From contig NZ_CP059692.1 in the NCBI RefSeq assembly GCF_014058705.1, positions 1,493,001-1,557,000 of the forward strand: a stretch of DNA of 64,000 bases, read 5' to 3'. Shown in pieces: positions 17,462-27,158 of the stretch; the stretch's first letter is position 1, and each line of letters opens with the position of its first letter. Position numbers and translations under genes: made by a program. Origin of the DNA: Aureimonas mangrovi (GTDB taxonomy: Bacteria; Pseudomonadota; Alphaproteobacteria; Rhizobiales; Rhizobiaceae). The notes beneath the pieces were generated by a model that made no database searches, was not told the DNA's origin, and saw only the letters and a program-made list of their open reading frames with translations.

Positions 17462-20182
17462 TCAGATCGCCTCGACGAAACCGTCGAGGACGCGCTTCTG
17501 GCCGGCCTTGTCGAAGTCGATCGTCAGCTTGTTGCCTTCGACCACCGCGACGGTGCCGTTGCCGAACTTCATGTGGAAGACCCGATCGCCAAGAGAGAAG
17601 CGGCTTTCCTCCGTCGCGACGGACTTGGCGACAAGCTCGCCGGTGATCTCGCGCGGACCGCCGGCCTTGGCCGAGGAATAGAGCCCGGCCCCTTTTCGCG
17701 GCGGCTCGTTCTTGCCGCGTCCGTGGCTGGCCGAGAAGGGCTCCGTCAGCCGGCCGGCAAAGCCGGAGCGGTCGAACACCGAGCCGCTCGCGGCCTGCGG
17801 CGACCGGCCGGCACCACCGTCGCGACCAATGTAACGATCGGCCTTGGAAGCAGCATCGGAGCGGCGCGCGCGCAGATTCTCGCCCGTCGCGCCACGCTCG
17901 TCGTAGGAGACGGAACGATCGCGGTAGTCGCTCGTCGAAGCGCCGGAAGCTGCTTGCGCCCGGCGCCAGCCCGGCGTCTGGTAGGAGGACGCCGAGAAGG
18001 CATTCTGATCCCAGCGAGAGGCCCCGTAGCCTCCCATGCCTCCGGCGCCGTATCCACCGTAGGAGTTCGACGCCTCGATCACGTCCACATGCGCCTCGGG
18101 CAGTTCGTCGAGGAAACGCGAGGGGATGGTGGACTGCCAGAGGCCGTGGATGCGCCGGTTCGAGACGAACCAGAGCTTCACGCGCTTCTTGCCGCGCGTC
18201 AGCCCCACATAGGCGAGGCGTCGCTCCTCCTCGAGCGCGGACCGGCCTCCCTCGTCCAGCGCGCGCTGGTGCGGGAACAAGCCTTCCTCCCAGCCGGGCA
18301 GGAACACCGTCTCGAACTCCAGGCCCTTGGCGGAGTGCAGCGTCATGATGGAGACCGCGTCCATCTCCTCCGCCCGCTCGGCGTCCATGACCAGCGCCAC
18401 GTGCTCGAGGAACGATGGCAGGCTCTCGTACTCGTCCATCGAGCGGACGAGTTCCTTCAGATTTTCCAGCCGGCCTGGTGCTTCGGCGGAGCGGTCGTTT
18501 TGCCACATCTCCGTGTAGCCGCTCTCGTCGAGGATCATCTCCGCCAGGTCGGTGTGGCGCATGGTCGACAGGCTTTCCGACCAGCGCTCGAAGTTGCGCA
18601 CGACCTCCGCCAGCGCCGCGCGGGGCTTGGGCTTCAGCTCGTCAGTGGTGATCAGTTCGGCTGCGGCGGCCAAAAGCGGGACGCGGCGCTCTCGCGCGAA
18701 ATCGTGCAGGAGACGGATCGCAGCGTCGCCGAGCCCGCGCTTGGGCGTGTTGACGATGCGCTCGAAGGCGAGGTCGTCGGCCGGCTGGCAGACGCAGCGC
18801 AGATACGCCATCGCGTCCCGGATCTCGAGCCGCTCGTAGAAGCGCGGGCCGCCGATGACGCGATAGTTGAGGCCGAGCGTGACGAACCGGTCCTCGAACT
18901 CGCGCATCTGAAATGAGGCGCGCACGAGGATCGCCATGTCGTTCAGCGCGTGGCCCTTGCGCTGGAGCTGCTCGATCTCCTCGCCGACGGCGCGCGCCTC
19001 CTCCTCCGAATCCCAGGCGGCCGTGACGGTGACCTTCTCGTCCTCGGGCGAGGACTTCTCGGTGAACAGCGTCTTGCCGAGCCGATCCTCGTTGTGGGCG
19101 ATGAGATGGCCCGCTGCGCCGAGAATGTGCGCCGTCGAGCGATAATTGCGCTCCAGACGAATCACCGTGGCGCCCGGAAAGTCCTTCTCGAAGCGCAGGA
19201 TGTTATCGACCTCGGCCCCGCGCCAGCCGTAGATCGACTGGTCGTCGTCGCCGACGCAGCAGACATTGATCTCGCTCCCGCTGTCGCCGCTGCGCGGGAG
19301 CGCGCCATCAAGCGCGACGGCCGTTCGGCCTTGCCTCGCTCCGCCCGGAAGCGCGTCCCGCGTCGTCTTCGGTCGCTGGGCGAGAAGCCGGAGCCACAGA
19401 TACTGCGCGACGTTGGTGTCCTGATACTCGTCGACGAGGATGTAGCGGAAGCGCCGGTGATAGTCGGCGAGGATGTCCGGGTTCTCCGACAGGATGCGGA
19501 TCGGATGGAGCAGGAGATCGCCGAAATCGGCGGCGTTCAACTGCACCAGCCGCTCCTGATAGGCGCGGTAGAGATGCCGACCCTTGCCGTTGCCGAAGGC
19601 GCGCGCGTCACCCTCGGGGATCTTGTCGGGCGTCAGCCCCTTGTTCTTCCACCCGTCCATCATGTTGGCGAAGGTGCGGGCCGGCCAGCGCTTGTCGTCG
19701 AGATTTTCCGCCTGGATGAGCTGCTTGATCAGGCGGATCTGGTCGTCCGTGTCGAGGATGGTGAAGTTCGACTTGAGGCCGACGATCTCCGCGTGCCGGC
19801 GCAGGATCTTCACGCCGATCGAGTGGAACGTGCCGAGCCACGGCATGCCCTCCACCGCCTCGCCGACGAGAAGGCCGATGCGGGTGCGCATCTCGCGCGC
19901 CGCCTTGTTGGTGAAGGTGACGGCAAGGATCTGGCTCGGGAAGGCGCGGCCCGTCGCGAGAATGTGCGCGATGCGCGTCGTCAGGACGCGCGTCTTGCCT
20001 GTGCCGGCGCCGGCCAACACCAGCACCGGGCCCTCGGTGGTCTCCACCGCCAGTCGCTGCTCGGGGTTGAGACCCGCCAGATAGTCCGGCGCGGCATTCT
20101 CGCGCGCGCCGCCCCGCGCGGCCATCGCACGCTGCGAGATGGAAAGGCCGCGCTTCGGCGCGCTTTCGGGGGAATCGCTCAT
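17462..20182 (-). CDS. uvrD: UvrD/PcrA-type superfamily 1 DNA helicase
   Basis: An ATP-dependent 3'-5' helicase for nucleotide excision and mismatch repair. Of the 906 residues, the N-terminal two thirds are the motor: Walker A GAGTGKT (58-64), DEYQDT (251-256), QSIYGWRG (motif III), RNYRST (motif IV), and TLHSAKGLEFE and VGLTRGKK (motifs V/VI). Two extras stand out: an insertion of about 35 residues at 270-305 between motif II and the strand before motif III, and a low-complexity Gly/Ser/Tyr/Arg linker (about 680-835) ending in the UvrD C-terminal Tudor-like domain (FSLGDRVFHMKFGNGTV), which binds RNA polymerase in relatives. It is a single gene on the minus strand. Confidence 0.95.
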   Translation of the reverse strand: MSDSPESAPKRGLSISQRAMAARGGARENAAPDYLAGLNPEQRLAVETTEGPVLVLAGAGTGKTRVLTTRIAHILATGRAFPSQILAVTFTNKAAREMRTRIGLLVGEAVEGMPWLGTFHSIGVKILRRHAEIVGLKSNFTILDTDDQIRLIKQLIQAENLDDKRWPARTFANMMDGWKNKGLTPDKIPEGDARAFGNGKGRHLYRAYQERLVQLNAADFGDLLLHPIRILSENPDILADYHRRFRYILVDEYQDTNVAQYLWLRLLAQRPKTTRDALPGGARQGRTAVALDGALPRSGDSGSEINVCCVGDDDQSIYGWRGAEVDNILRFEKDFPGATVIRLERNYRSTAHILGAAGHLIAHNEDRLGKTLFTEKSSPEDEKVTVTAAWDSEEEARAVGEEIEQLQRKGHALNDMAILVRASFQMREFEDRFVTLGLNYRVIGGPRFYERLEIRDAMAYLRCVCQPADDLAFERIVNTPKRGLGDAAIRLLHDFARERRVPLLAAAAELITTDELKPKPRAALAEVVRNFERWSESLSTMRHTDLAEMILDESGYTEMWQNDRSAEAPGRLENLKELVRSMDEYESLPSFLEHVALVMDAERAEEMDAVSIMTLHSAKGLEFETVFLPGWEEGLFPHQRALDEGGRSALEEERRLAYVGLTRGKKRVKLWFVSNRRIHGLWQSTIPSRFLDELPEAHVDVIEASNSYGGYGAGGMGGYGASRWDQNAFSASSYQTPGWRRAQAASGASTSDYRDRSVSYDERGATGENLRARRSDAASKADRYIGRDGGAGRSPQAASGSVFDRSGFAGRLTEPFSASHGRGKNEPPRKGAGLYSSAKAGGPREITGELVAKSVATEESRFSLGDRVFHMKFGNGTVAVVEGNKLTIDFDKAGQKRVLDGFVEAI

Positions 20183-20216
20183 GGCCGCTTTATTTAAGCC
20201 TTTCGAGCCGGAACAC

Positions 20217-20320
20217 TAGAGCGCCGCGCGTCCTCTCGGGCGCACAAAAGGTCGCTCTAACCTTTTGAATCTATGCATCGGGCCTTCCGAGAACCGAACA
20301 CTGTTTTTGGGCCGATCCTG
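20217..20320 (+). repeat. Dispersed intergenic repeat, copy 2
   Basis: Same block order and orientation as 11243-11340: TAGAGCG (20217-20223) pairs with CGCTCTA at 20253-20259, then TTGAATCTATGCATCG, CCTTCCGAGAACCGAACAC and GGGCCGATCCTG. It lies in the divergent gap between uvrD and the AsmA gene. The first 43 bases can fold into a hairpin. Confidence 0.8.
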
Positions 20321-20455
20321 TGGGGGAGAGGGCCGCGAACAGGTGTCGTCCGACCCTCGACAAAGAGCCCGCGTTCTGGCCTAAACATCGGCGACACGCG
20401 GATATTTCACCGGGCGGGGCGCGTCCGGGCGGCAGGCCGAAAGGAGGGCGGACGG

Positions 20456-23400
20456 ATGCGGTTCTTCATTGCGATCGGCGGCCTCGTCGTCCTTCTACTC
20501 ACCGCCGTCCTCGTCGCACCCTATTTCGTCAACTGGACGGCCTTCCGCGACGATTTCGAGCGCGAGGCGAGCCGTGTTCTCGGCCAGCCCGTGCGTGTCG
20601 CGGGCGATGCCGAGGCCCGGCTGCTGCCGTTTCCCTCGCTCACCTTCAACGACGTGATCGTCGGCGAAGGCAGCCGCGAACCGGTGATGACGTTGGCGCG
20701 CTTCTCGATGGACGCCGAGCTCGCGCCGCTCCTGTCCGGCGAGACGCGCATCTTCCAGATGCGGATCGAGGCGCCGCATCTGCGCCTTTCGGTGGACGAG
20801 AGCGGGCAGGCGACATCCCTGCCGGGGCTGGCGAACCTCTCCGGCACCTCCGTCGTCCTCGAAAATGTCGAGATCGCGGATGGGCGCATTTCGCTGCAGA
20901 ATTCGGCGACGGGTCGCTCGCGCGAGATCACGGGCCTCGATGCGCGCCTGACGGCCCAGAGCCTCGCCGGCCCGTTCTCCGGCGGCGGCGAGATGCGCGC
21001 GCAGGGCGAGCCCCTGTCCTTCTCGCTTTCGTCCGGCCGCATCGAGCAGGACGGCCGCTTCCCGGTTCGGCTGACGCTCGGCTCGCATCGCCTCGGCGTC
21101 GATTTCACGATGGATGGCGCGACGGTCCTCTCAGATCCGCAGGGCGGTTTCGACGGGCGCTTCACCCTCGCCAGCCGCACCGGCGCCGATCCGCAGGCGC
21201 AGGCCCTCCTGCCGCAACTGCGCCTGACCGGCGGGCTCGCGATGTCGCGCCGCGACGCGCGGTTCACGGAAATCCGCGCCGAAGTCGGTGCACCGGAGCG
21301 TCCCTACGTCCTGTCCGGCGAGGGCACGCTGAACATTTCCGACATTCCGCATTTCGACATGACGCTGCGCGGGGAGCAGGTGGATGTCGATCGGCTGGCG
21401 GCCGAGACCGGCGAGGCGCCGGAAGCCTCGGTCGGCTTCTCCGAGCGTGCGGAGGCGGTGCGAGCGACGCTGGCCGCCGTGCCGCGCATCGACATTCCGG
21501 GCCGCCTCGACCTGACGCTGCCGATCGTGACGGCCGGCGATACGGCGATCCGCAATCTTCGCCTGCGTGGCTCGCCCTCCTCGGAAGGCTGGAGTGTTTC
21601 GTCCTTCTCGGCCGAGTTGCCGGGGCGCGCGCTCGTCGAGGCATCGGGCATCCTGCGCTTTCGCGAATCGCTGGCCTTTTCCGGCGATCTCCTGCTCGCC
21701 GCGCGCGAGCCCTCGCGCTTCGCCGTCTGGCTGACGGGCGAGGCGCCGCCCGCCTTCGCCGGCCTCGGGCGCGCGGGCTTTTCGGCGCGCGTCGACCTGT
21801 CGGCCGAGCGGCAGCGCTTCGAGGGGCTCGAGGTCGATGTTGGCGGGCAGATGCTGACGGGCGAGCTGGAACGGGCAGGGGCGCCGGGTGCGCGCACCGT
21901 CTCGGCCGACATCGTCGGCGGTGCGGCTGATCTCGACGCTTTCCTCGCCTTCGCCGGCCTTTTCGCCAGCGAGAGCGAGGTGATCGAGCCCGTGACGGTG
22001 ATGGACGTGCGTTTCGAGGCAGGCCCCGTGAGCTATGGCGGGCTGTCGGCGGGGACGCTCGCCGCCGACTTCTCGTTCCGCGACGATCTCCTCGATCTGC
22101 GCGAGATGAATGCGAGCGATTTCGCGGGAGCGGACATCGGCATGCGGGGAACGGTGGCAGGGCTGACGACGGCACCCGTCCCGGACCTTGCCCTGGATGT
22201 CTCCTCGCAGGCGCCAGGTCCGTTTCTGCGGCTTCTTTCAGAGCGTCTTCCTGGCGCGAATCTCTCCCGAACGCTGGCAGAGCGCGCCGCGACCCTTTCG
22301 CCTTTGTCCCTGTCGGGCACAGTCGCCCCGCGCGAAGGCGGTACCGTGGCGTTGGCGGCGGCTGGCACGGCGGGGACGACACGCGTCGATCTGACGGGCG
22401 AGGTGGCGAACGGCTTCGCGGATGACGCTTCCGGCCCCCACGATCTGGACGTCTCGCTTTCAAGCGAGGCGCCGATGGACCTTCTGGCACAGTTCGGTTT
22501 CTCCGGCCTCGACCTCGGGCTGCCCGACGAACTGGCCATCACCTTCGCGCTCGACCGCACGAGCGGCGGGGCGGCGCAGGCACGTCTTGCCGCTGAGGCC
22601 GGCGAAAGCCGCTTCACGGCCGATGGCGATGCGATGCTCGACGGCAGCGCTCTGACCGGGCTCGATCTTGCGCTGGCGGCGCAGAGCGAGGATGCGGCGC
22701 CGTGGATGACGGCGGCGGGCCTCGCCTTCGGACAAGGGCTCGACGCTTTGCCTGTCGATCTGACTGGCCGCCTCGCATGGAACACGGAAAGCTGGTCACT
22801 TGCCGATCTCGCGGGCTCTGCGGCCGGCATCGAACTTGGCGGTCGCCTCCAAGCATCGGCCGGCGCTCCTGTCGCTGGTGCGATCGAGCTCGGCGAGCTC
22901 TCGCTGCCATGGCTCGTTTCGCTCGTCGCCGGCGTTTCGCCCGACCTCCCGTCGCCCGACAGCGCGTGGCCGGCGGAAGCGTTCGGGGGCTCGCTCCTTT
23001 CCGAGCGTGGTTTCGCCCTCGACGTTTCGGCGGCGCGGCTCGATCTCGGCCGCGATGCGCTGCTGCATAATTTCACAGGGCGGCTGGAGAGCTCGCGTGA
23101 CAGGCTCGCCATTGCGGACGCTTCCGCCGAGCTGGGCGATTCGGGACGTCTCGGCGGATCGCTGTCGCTCTCCAACCTCGCTGGTTTCGGCACTCTTGCC
23201 GCCGATCTGACGCTCGAGGGTACGCGCCTGCCCGACGACGCCCTGGTGCCCCTGCGTGGCACGCTCGGCGGGCGGCTTACGGTGGAGGGGAGTGGGCGCA
23301 GCTTCGCGGAGATCGCGGGATCGCTGACGGGGGCGGGCGAGGCGCGGCTCGCCGACGGCGCGCTGGAGGGGATCGCGCCGGGCCGGTTCGCCGGCCTCTT

Positions 23401-24199
23401 GGTCGGCGCCGATGCCGAGGGCTTCGAGCCGGAGGCGGAGGCTGTTCAGGCGCTGGCGACGTCTTCGGACGTCGGCGCAAGCTATCCGCTGCCTGCCGTC
23501 ACGACCCCGCTGACAGTCTCTCTCGGTGTGGTGCGTGCCGCCCCGGTCAGTGCTGCCAACGGCGACGAGACGTTGACGACGAGCGCGGCCTTCGACTTCT
23601 CCGATCTCAGCGCGGAGGGATCCGCGACGCTCGCTTTCATCCCCTCCGAAGACGAGACGATCCCCGACACCGCGCCAGCGATAAGCTATGTGTATCAGGG
23701 GGATGCGGCGGAAGGCTGGCGCATCGCCGGAATCGAACCGTTGACGGGATACCTCTCGCTGCGCGCCTACGCCCGAGAGCAGGAGCGGCTGGAGATGGTC
23801 CGCGAGGAGTTGCGCGAGACGCTGCGCCTGCGCCGCGAGGCGCGCCTCTATCGCGACCGTGCGGCCGAGCGTGAGCGGATCGAGGTCGAGCGGATCGCCG
23901 CCGAGGAAGCCGAACGTGCCCGGCTCGAAGCGGAGGAGGCCGAGCGGGAGCGACAGGAGGCGGAACGGCAGGCGGCGGCGGAAAGGGCCGCGCAGGCTGC
24001 GGCCAACGCGCCGATCCCGACGCCGCAGCCCTCTACGCCGACCCAGCCGGCTCAACCGAGTCAGCCGCCCCCCGCCAGCACGCCGCCGCTCGATTTCGAG
24101 CTCACGCCGCTGCCCGGCCTGCCATCCGCTCCATCGAACGAGGGCTTCGAGGGCCTGCCCGGCGTGACACCGCTGCCCAGCCTGCCCGCTCCCGGCTGA
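20456..24199 (+). CDS. AsmA family protein (giant envelope protein)
   Basis: A 1247-residue protein of the AsmA/TamB-like family, which bridges or organises the envelope and is implicated in outer membrane lipid and protein homeostasis. It has one N-terminal membrane helix (about 4-24), then the AsmA start (PYFVNWTAFRDDFEREASRVLG) and long beta-strand repeats (for example LSLSNLAGFGTLAADLTLEG). A C-terminal AsmA_2-like region is followed by a highly charged coiled coil (about 1108-1184) and a proline-rich tail (1185-1247). The start is the ATG at 20456 behind AGGAGGG. It is transcribed alone from the gap it shares with uvrD. Confidence 0.88.
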   Translation: MRFFIAIGGLVVLLLTAVLVAPYFVNWTAFRDDFEREASRVLGQPVRVAGDAEARLLPFPSLTFNDVIVGEGSREPVMTLARFSMDAELAPLLSGETRIFQMRIEAPHLRLSVDESGQATSLPGLANLSGTSVVLENVEIADGRISLQNSATGRSREITGLDARLTAQSLAGPFSGGGEMRAQGEPLSFSLSSGRIEQDGRFPVRLTLGSHRLGVDFTMDGATVLSDPQGGFDGRFTLASRTGADPQAQALLPQLRLTGGLAMSRRDARFTEIRAEVGAPERPYVLSGEGTLNISDIPHFDMTLRGEQVDVDRLAAETGEAPEASVGFSERAEAVRATLAAVPRIDIPGRLDLTLPIVTAGDTAIRNLRLRGSPSSEGWSVSSFSAELPGRALVEASGILRFRESLAFSGDLLLAAREPSRFAVWLTGEAPPAFAGLGRAGFSARVDLSAERQRFEGLEVDVGGQMLTGELERAGAPGARTVSADIVGGAADLDAFLAFAGLFASESEVIEPVTVMDVRFEAGPVSYGGLSAGTLAADFSFRDDLLDLREMNASDFAGADIGMRGTVAGLTTAPVPDLALDVSSQAPGPFLRLLSERLPGANLSRTLAERAATLSPLSLSGTVAPREGGTVALAAAGTAGTTRVDLTGEVANGFADDASGPHDLDVSLSSEAPMDLLAQFGFSGLDLGLPDELAITFALDRTSGGAAQARLAAEAGESRFTADGDAMLDGSALTGLDLALAAQSEDAAPWMTAAGLAFGQGLDALPVDLTGRLAWNTESWSLADLAGSAAGIELGGRLQASAGAPVAGAIELGELSLPWLVSLVAGVSPDLPSPDSAWPAEAFGGSLLSERGFALDVSAARLDLGRDALLHNFTGRLESSRDRLAIADASAELGDSGRLGGSLSLSNLAGFGTLAADLTLEGTRLPDDALVPLRGTLGGRLTVEGSGRSFAEIAGSLTGAGEARLADGALEGIAPGRFAGLLVGADAEGFEPEAEAVQALATSSDVGASYPLPAVTTPLTVSLGVVRAAPVSAANGDETLTTSAAFDFSDLSAEGSATLAFIPSEDETIPDTAPAISYVYQGDAAEGWRIAGIEPLTGYLSLRAYAREQERLEMVREELRETLRLRREARLYRDRAAERERIEVERIAAEEAERARLEAEEAERERQEAERQAAAERAAQAAANAPIPTPQPSTPTQPAQPSQPPPASTPPLDFELTPLPGLPSAPSNEGFEGLPGVTPLPSLPAPG

Positions 24200-24281
24200 A
24201 TTCGGACGCGTTTCATTTGGCGCAGACGACGTTTCGAGCCATCATCGCCGGCAAGATACAAGCAGGAGCGGGGAGAGCGGC

Positions 24282-26051
24282 ATGACGACGATGAGACGTT
24301 TCTGGACGGCGGCGGGGCTTATGGTGCTCATGACCTCCGTCGCGCAGGCTCAAGACGCGGTGCGCCCAGCGCCGGAGGCGGCGACCGGCTTCACCGAGCG
24401 CGAGGAAGTGACGAGCGAGACCGACATGGTCGTCGCCGCCCATCCGCTGGCCGCTGAGGCAGGGGCCCGGATGCTGCGCGAGGGCGGCAGCGCTATCGAC
24501 GCGATGATCGCGACGCAGCTCGTGCTCGGCCTCGTCGAGCCGCAATCCTCGGGCATCGGTGGCGGCGCGTTCCTGATCCATCGCGACGCCGCCAGCGGGC
24601 GCATGATCGCCTATGACGGGCGCGAAACCGCGCCGAACGCCGTCGGGCCCGACTTGTTCCTCGACGATTCGGGCCAGCCGCTCGCCTTTCTCGACGCCGT
24701 CGTCGGCGGGCGCTCCGTCGGCACGCCGGGCACGGTGCGGCTTCTGGAGCTGACGCACCGCCTGCACGGAAAGCTGCCCTGGGCGCAGCTGTTCCAGCCG
24801 GCGATCGAACTCGCCGAAGACGGCTTCCCGGTCGGCGAGCGTCTGGCCGCGCTCGTCGAGGGCGAGCGCGAGACGATGCGCCAGGATGCAATCCGGGACT
24901 ATTTCCTGCCGGGCGGCCAGCCGATCGCGGCCGGGGACACGCTGACCAACCCGGACTATGCCGCCACGCTGCGCACCATCGCCGAAGACGGCGCCTCCTC
25001 CTTTTACGAGGGCGAGATCGCTGGGGACATCGTCGCGGCCGTCCAGGGCTTCGAAGCCAATCCCGGGCTTCTGGAGGAGAGCGATCTCGCCGACTACCGC
25101 GTTCTCGTGCGCGAGCCGGTCTGCGCGCCGTTCCGCGCCTACGAGGTATGCGGCATGGGGCCGCCGTCCAGCGGCGCGCTGACCGTCGGGCAGATCCTCG
25201 CGCTGCTCGATCATTTCGATCTCGAAAGCCTCGATCCTCTCTCCGCTCAGGCGACGCATTTCTTCGCCGAGGCCTCGCGCCTCGCCTATGCCGATCGCGG
25301 CCTCTACATGGCGGATCCGGCTTTCGCGTCGGTGCCCACTAGGGGGCTGCTCGACCCGTCCTACCTGACGGCTCGCGCGCAGCTGATAGACCGTTCGCGA
25401 GCGGCCGAGGCGGTATCCGCCGGCAATCCACCGTGGCGCGAGGCGGCGCAGCGCGCGCCCGACCGCAGCCTCGAAATCCCTTCGACCAGCCATGTCTCCA
25501 TTGTGGACGGGGAGGGCAACGCCGTCTCGCTCACCACCACGATCGAGGCCGGCTTCGGCTCGCGGCTGATGGTGCGCGGCTTCCTTCTCAACAACGAGCT
25601 GACCGATTTTTCCTTCGTGGCCGAGGAGGACGGCGCGACGGTCGCCAACCGCGTCGAGGGCGGAAAGCGGCCGCGCTCCTCGATGGCGCCCACGATCGTC
25701 CTCGATGCATCCGGCGAGCCGGTGCTCGTCGTCGGCTCGCCCGGCGGCGCGCGCATCATTCCCTACGTCGCACGCACGATCCTCGGGGTGCTCCTCTGGG
25801 AGATGAGCCCGCAGGACGCCGTCTCGATGCCGCATGTCACGACGCTCGGCGGCCCACTCGATCTGGAGGAGGGCAGGGCGCCGGCCGGTCTCGCCGACGC
25901 CCTGACGGCGATGGGCCACGAGGTGCGCGAGATGGAGCTGAACAGCGGCATCCACGCCATAGCCCTCGAAGGCGGCCGGCTCCGCGCCGGCGTCGATCCG
26001 CGCCGCGAGGGCGCTGCCGTCTCCAGCGGGGATGTGTCGCAGGGGGACTGA
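24282..26051 (+). CDS. ggt: Gamma-glutamyltransferase
   Basis: Cleaves the gamma-glutamyl bond of glutathione and related compounds in the periplasm. The 589-residue precursor has a signal peptide (about 1-23, ending AQAQ-D), the arginine binding motif DGRETAP at R114 and the self-cleavage site, with Thr402 in STSHVSIVD as the nucleophile at the start of the small subunit; PHVTTLGGPLDLEEG and the GGARI oxyanion region are present. All catalytic elements look intact. The start ATG lies 14 bases after a GGAG-rich site (GGAGCGGGGAGAG). It appears to be a single-gene unit. Confidence 0.93.
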   Translation: MTTMRRFWTAAGLMVLMTSVAQAQDAVRPAPEAATGFTEREEVTSETDMVVAAHPLAAEAGARMLREGGSAIDAMIATQLVLGLVEPQSSGIGGGAFLIHRDAASGRMIAYDGRETAPNAVGPDLFLDDSGQPLAFLDAVVGGRSVGTPGTVRLLELTHRLHGKLPWAQLFQPAIELAEDGFPVGERLAALVEGERETMRQDAIRDYFLPGGQPIAAGDTLTNPDYAATLRTIAEDGASSFYEGEIAGDIVAAVQGFEANPGLLEESDLADYRVLVREPVCAPFRAYEVCGMGPPSSGALTVGQILALLDHFDLESLDPLSAQATHFFAEASRLAYADRGLYMADPAFASVPTRGLLDPSYLTARAQLIDRSRAAEAVSAGNPPWREAAQRAPDRSLEIPSTSHVSIVDGEGNAVSLTTTIEAGFGSRLMVRGFLLNNELTDFSFVAEEDGATVANRVEGGKRPRSSMAPTIVLDASGEPVLVVGSPGGARIIPYVARTILGVLLWEMSPQDAVSMPHVTTLGGPLDLEEGRAPAGLADALTAMGHEVREMELNSGIHAIALEGGRLRAGVDPRREGAAVSSGDVSQGD

Positions 26052-26052
26052 G

Positions 26053-26080
26053 GGCGCGGGCGGTTTGACACCGCGCCTTC
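26053..26080 (+). terminator. Weak stem-loop after ggt
   Basis: GGCGCGG (26053-26059) pairs with CCGCGCC (26071-26077) around an 11-base loop and is followed by TTCT. There is no long T run, so termination is uncertain. Confidence 0.35.
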
Positions 26081-26147
26081 TCGCCACAGTTTTGCCAAGA
26101 GATCACGTTGCCGCTTTTGCGGCCGGACCCAAGCTCGGGGAACCAGC

Positions 26148-27158
26148 ATGAAACGACTTCTTCTCGCCTCGGCAGCCGGCTTCGTGGCCATCGCCGCCAC
26201 GCCCGCACTGGCGCAGGACGCTGCGCCCGAAGATTGCGGGACGATCCGCATCGCCTCGATGAACTGGGCCTCCGCCGAGACGATGGCGGCGATCGACCAG
26301 TTCATCCTGGAGAACGGCTACGATTGCGACGCGCAACTCGTGCCCGGTGACACGATGCCGACCTTCACCTCGATGACTGAGCGCGGAGAGCCGGACGTCG
26401 CGCCGGAGATGTTCGTCAATCAGTTCCGCGCGCAGATCGACGCCGCCGTTTCCGAGGGCCGCATCGAATACGCCGCCAAGGTCCTGTCGGACGGGTCGCA
26501 GGAAGGGTTCTGGATCCCGCAATATATCGCGGACGCCAATCCCGAGATCCAGACGGTGGCCGATGCGCTGGCACGCCCCGACCTCTTCCCCTCGCCGGAA
26601 AACCCGGATCGCGGTGCCTTCCACGATTGCCCGGCGGGCTGGGGCTGCCAGATCATGGTCGGCAATCTGTTCCGCGCCTATGGCGGCGAGGACAGCGGCT
26701 TCGACCTCGTCGACACCGGCTCCTCGGCAGGCCTCGACGGCTCGATCGCCAATGCCTACGAGAATCAGCGCGGCTGGATCGGTTACTACTGGTCCCCGAC
26801 GCCGATCGTCGGTCGTTACCCGATGAAGCTCCTCGATTTCGGCGTGCCCTTCGACGAGGAACAATGGACCTCCTGCACGACGCAGCCGGACTGCGCCGAC
26901 CCGCAGGAGAACGCCTGGACGCCTGCCGATGTCTACACGCTGGTGACGCCCGCGATCGCCGAAGGCTCGCAGGCTGCGGCGGATTATCTGAACACCCGCG
27001 CCTGGTCGAACGATGTCGTCAACGCCGTTCTCGCCTGGAAGGACGAGAATCAGGCGACCGGCGAGGATACGGCGCTGCACTTCCTCGAGACGCAGCCGGA
27101 TGTGTGGAAGGCGTGGGTTACGCCGGAGGCAGCCGAGAAGGTCGAAGCAGCTCTATAA
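26148..27158 (+). CDS. Glycine betaine/proline ABC transporter substrate-binding protein (OpuAC type)
   Basis: A 336-residue periplasmic binding protein. The signal peptide runs to about residue 22 (PALAQ-D). The mature domain has the OpuAC pattern, including RIASMNWASAETMA near the start and the WIGYYWSPTP segment whose tryptophans and tyrosines would form the cage for a quaternary amine. Such proteins deliver glycine betaine, choline or related osmolytes to a permease/ATPase. No permease or ATPase gene is adjacent on either side, so it is an orphan that must use a distant transporter. The start has an ATG 16 bases after an AAGCTCGGGG stretch; the ribosome binding site is weak. Confidence 0.88.
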   Translation: MKRLLLASAAGFVAIAATPALAQDAAPEDCGTIRIASMNWASAETMAAIDQFILENGYDCDAQLVPGDTMPTFTSMTERGEPDVAPEMFVNQFRAQIDAAVSEGRIEYAAKVLSDGSQEGFWIPQYIADANPEIQTVADALARPDLFPSPENPDRGAFHDCPAGWGCQIMVGNLFRAYGGEDSGFDLVDTGSSAGLDGSIANAYENQRGWIGYYWSPTPIVGRYPMKLLDFGVPFDEEQWTSCTTQPDCADPQENAWTPADVYTLVTPAIAEGSQAAADYLNTRAWSNDVVNAVLAWKDENQATGEDTALHFLETQPDVWKAWVTPEAAEKVEAAL

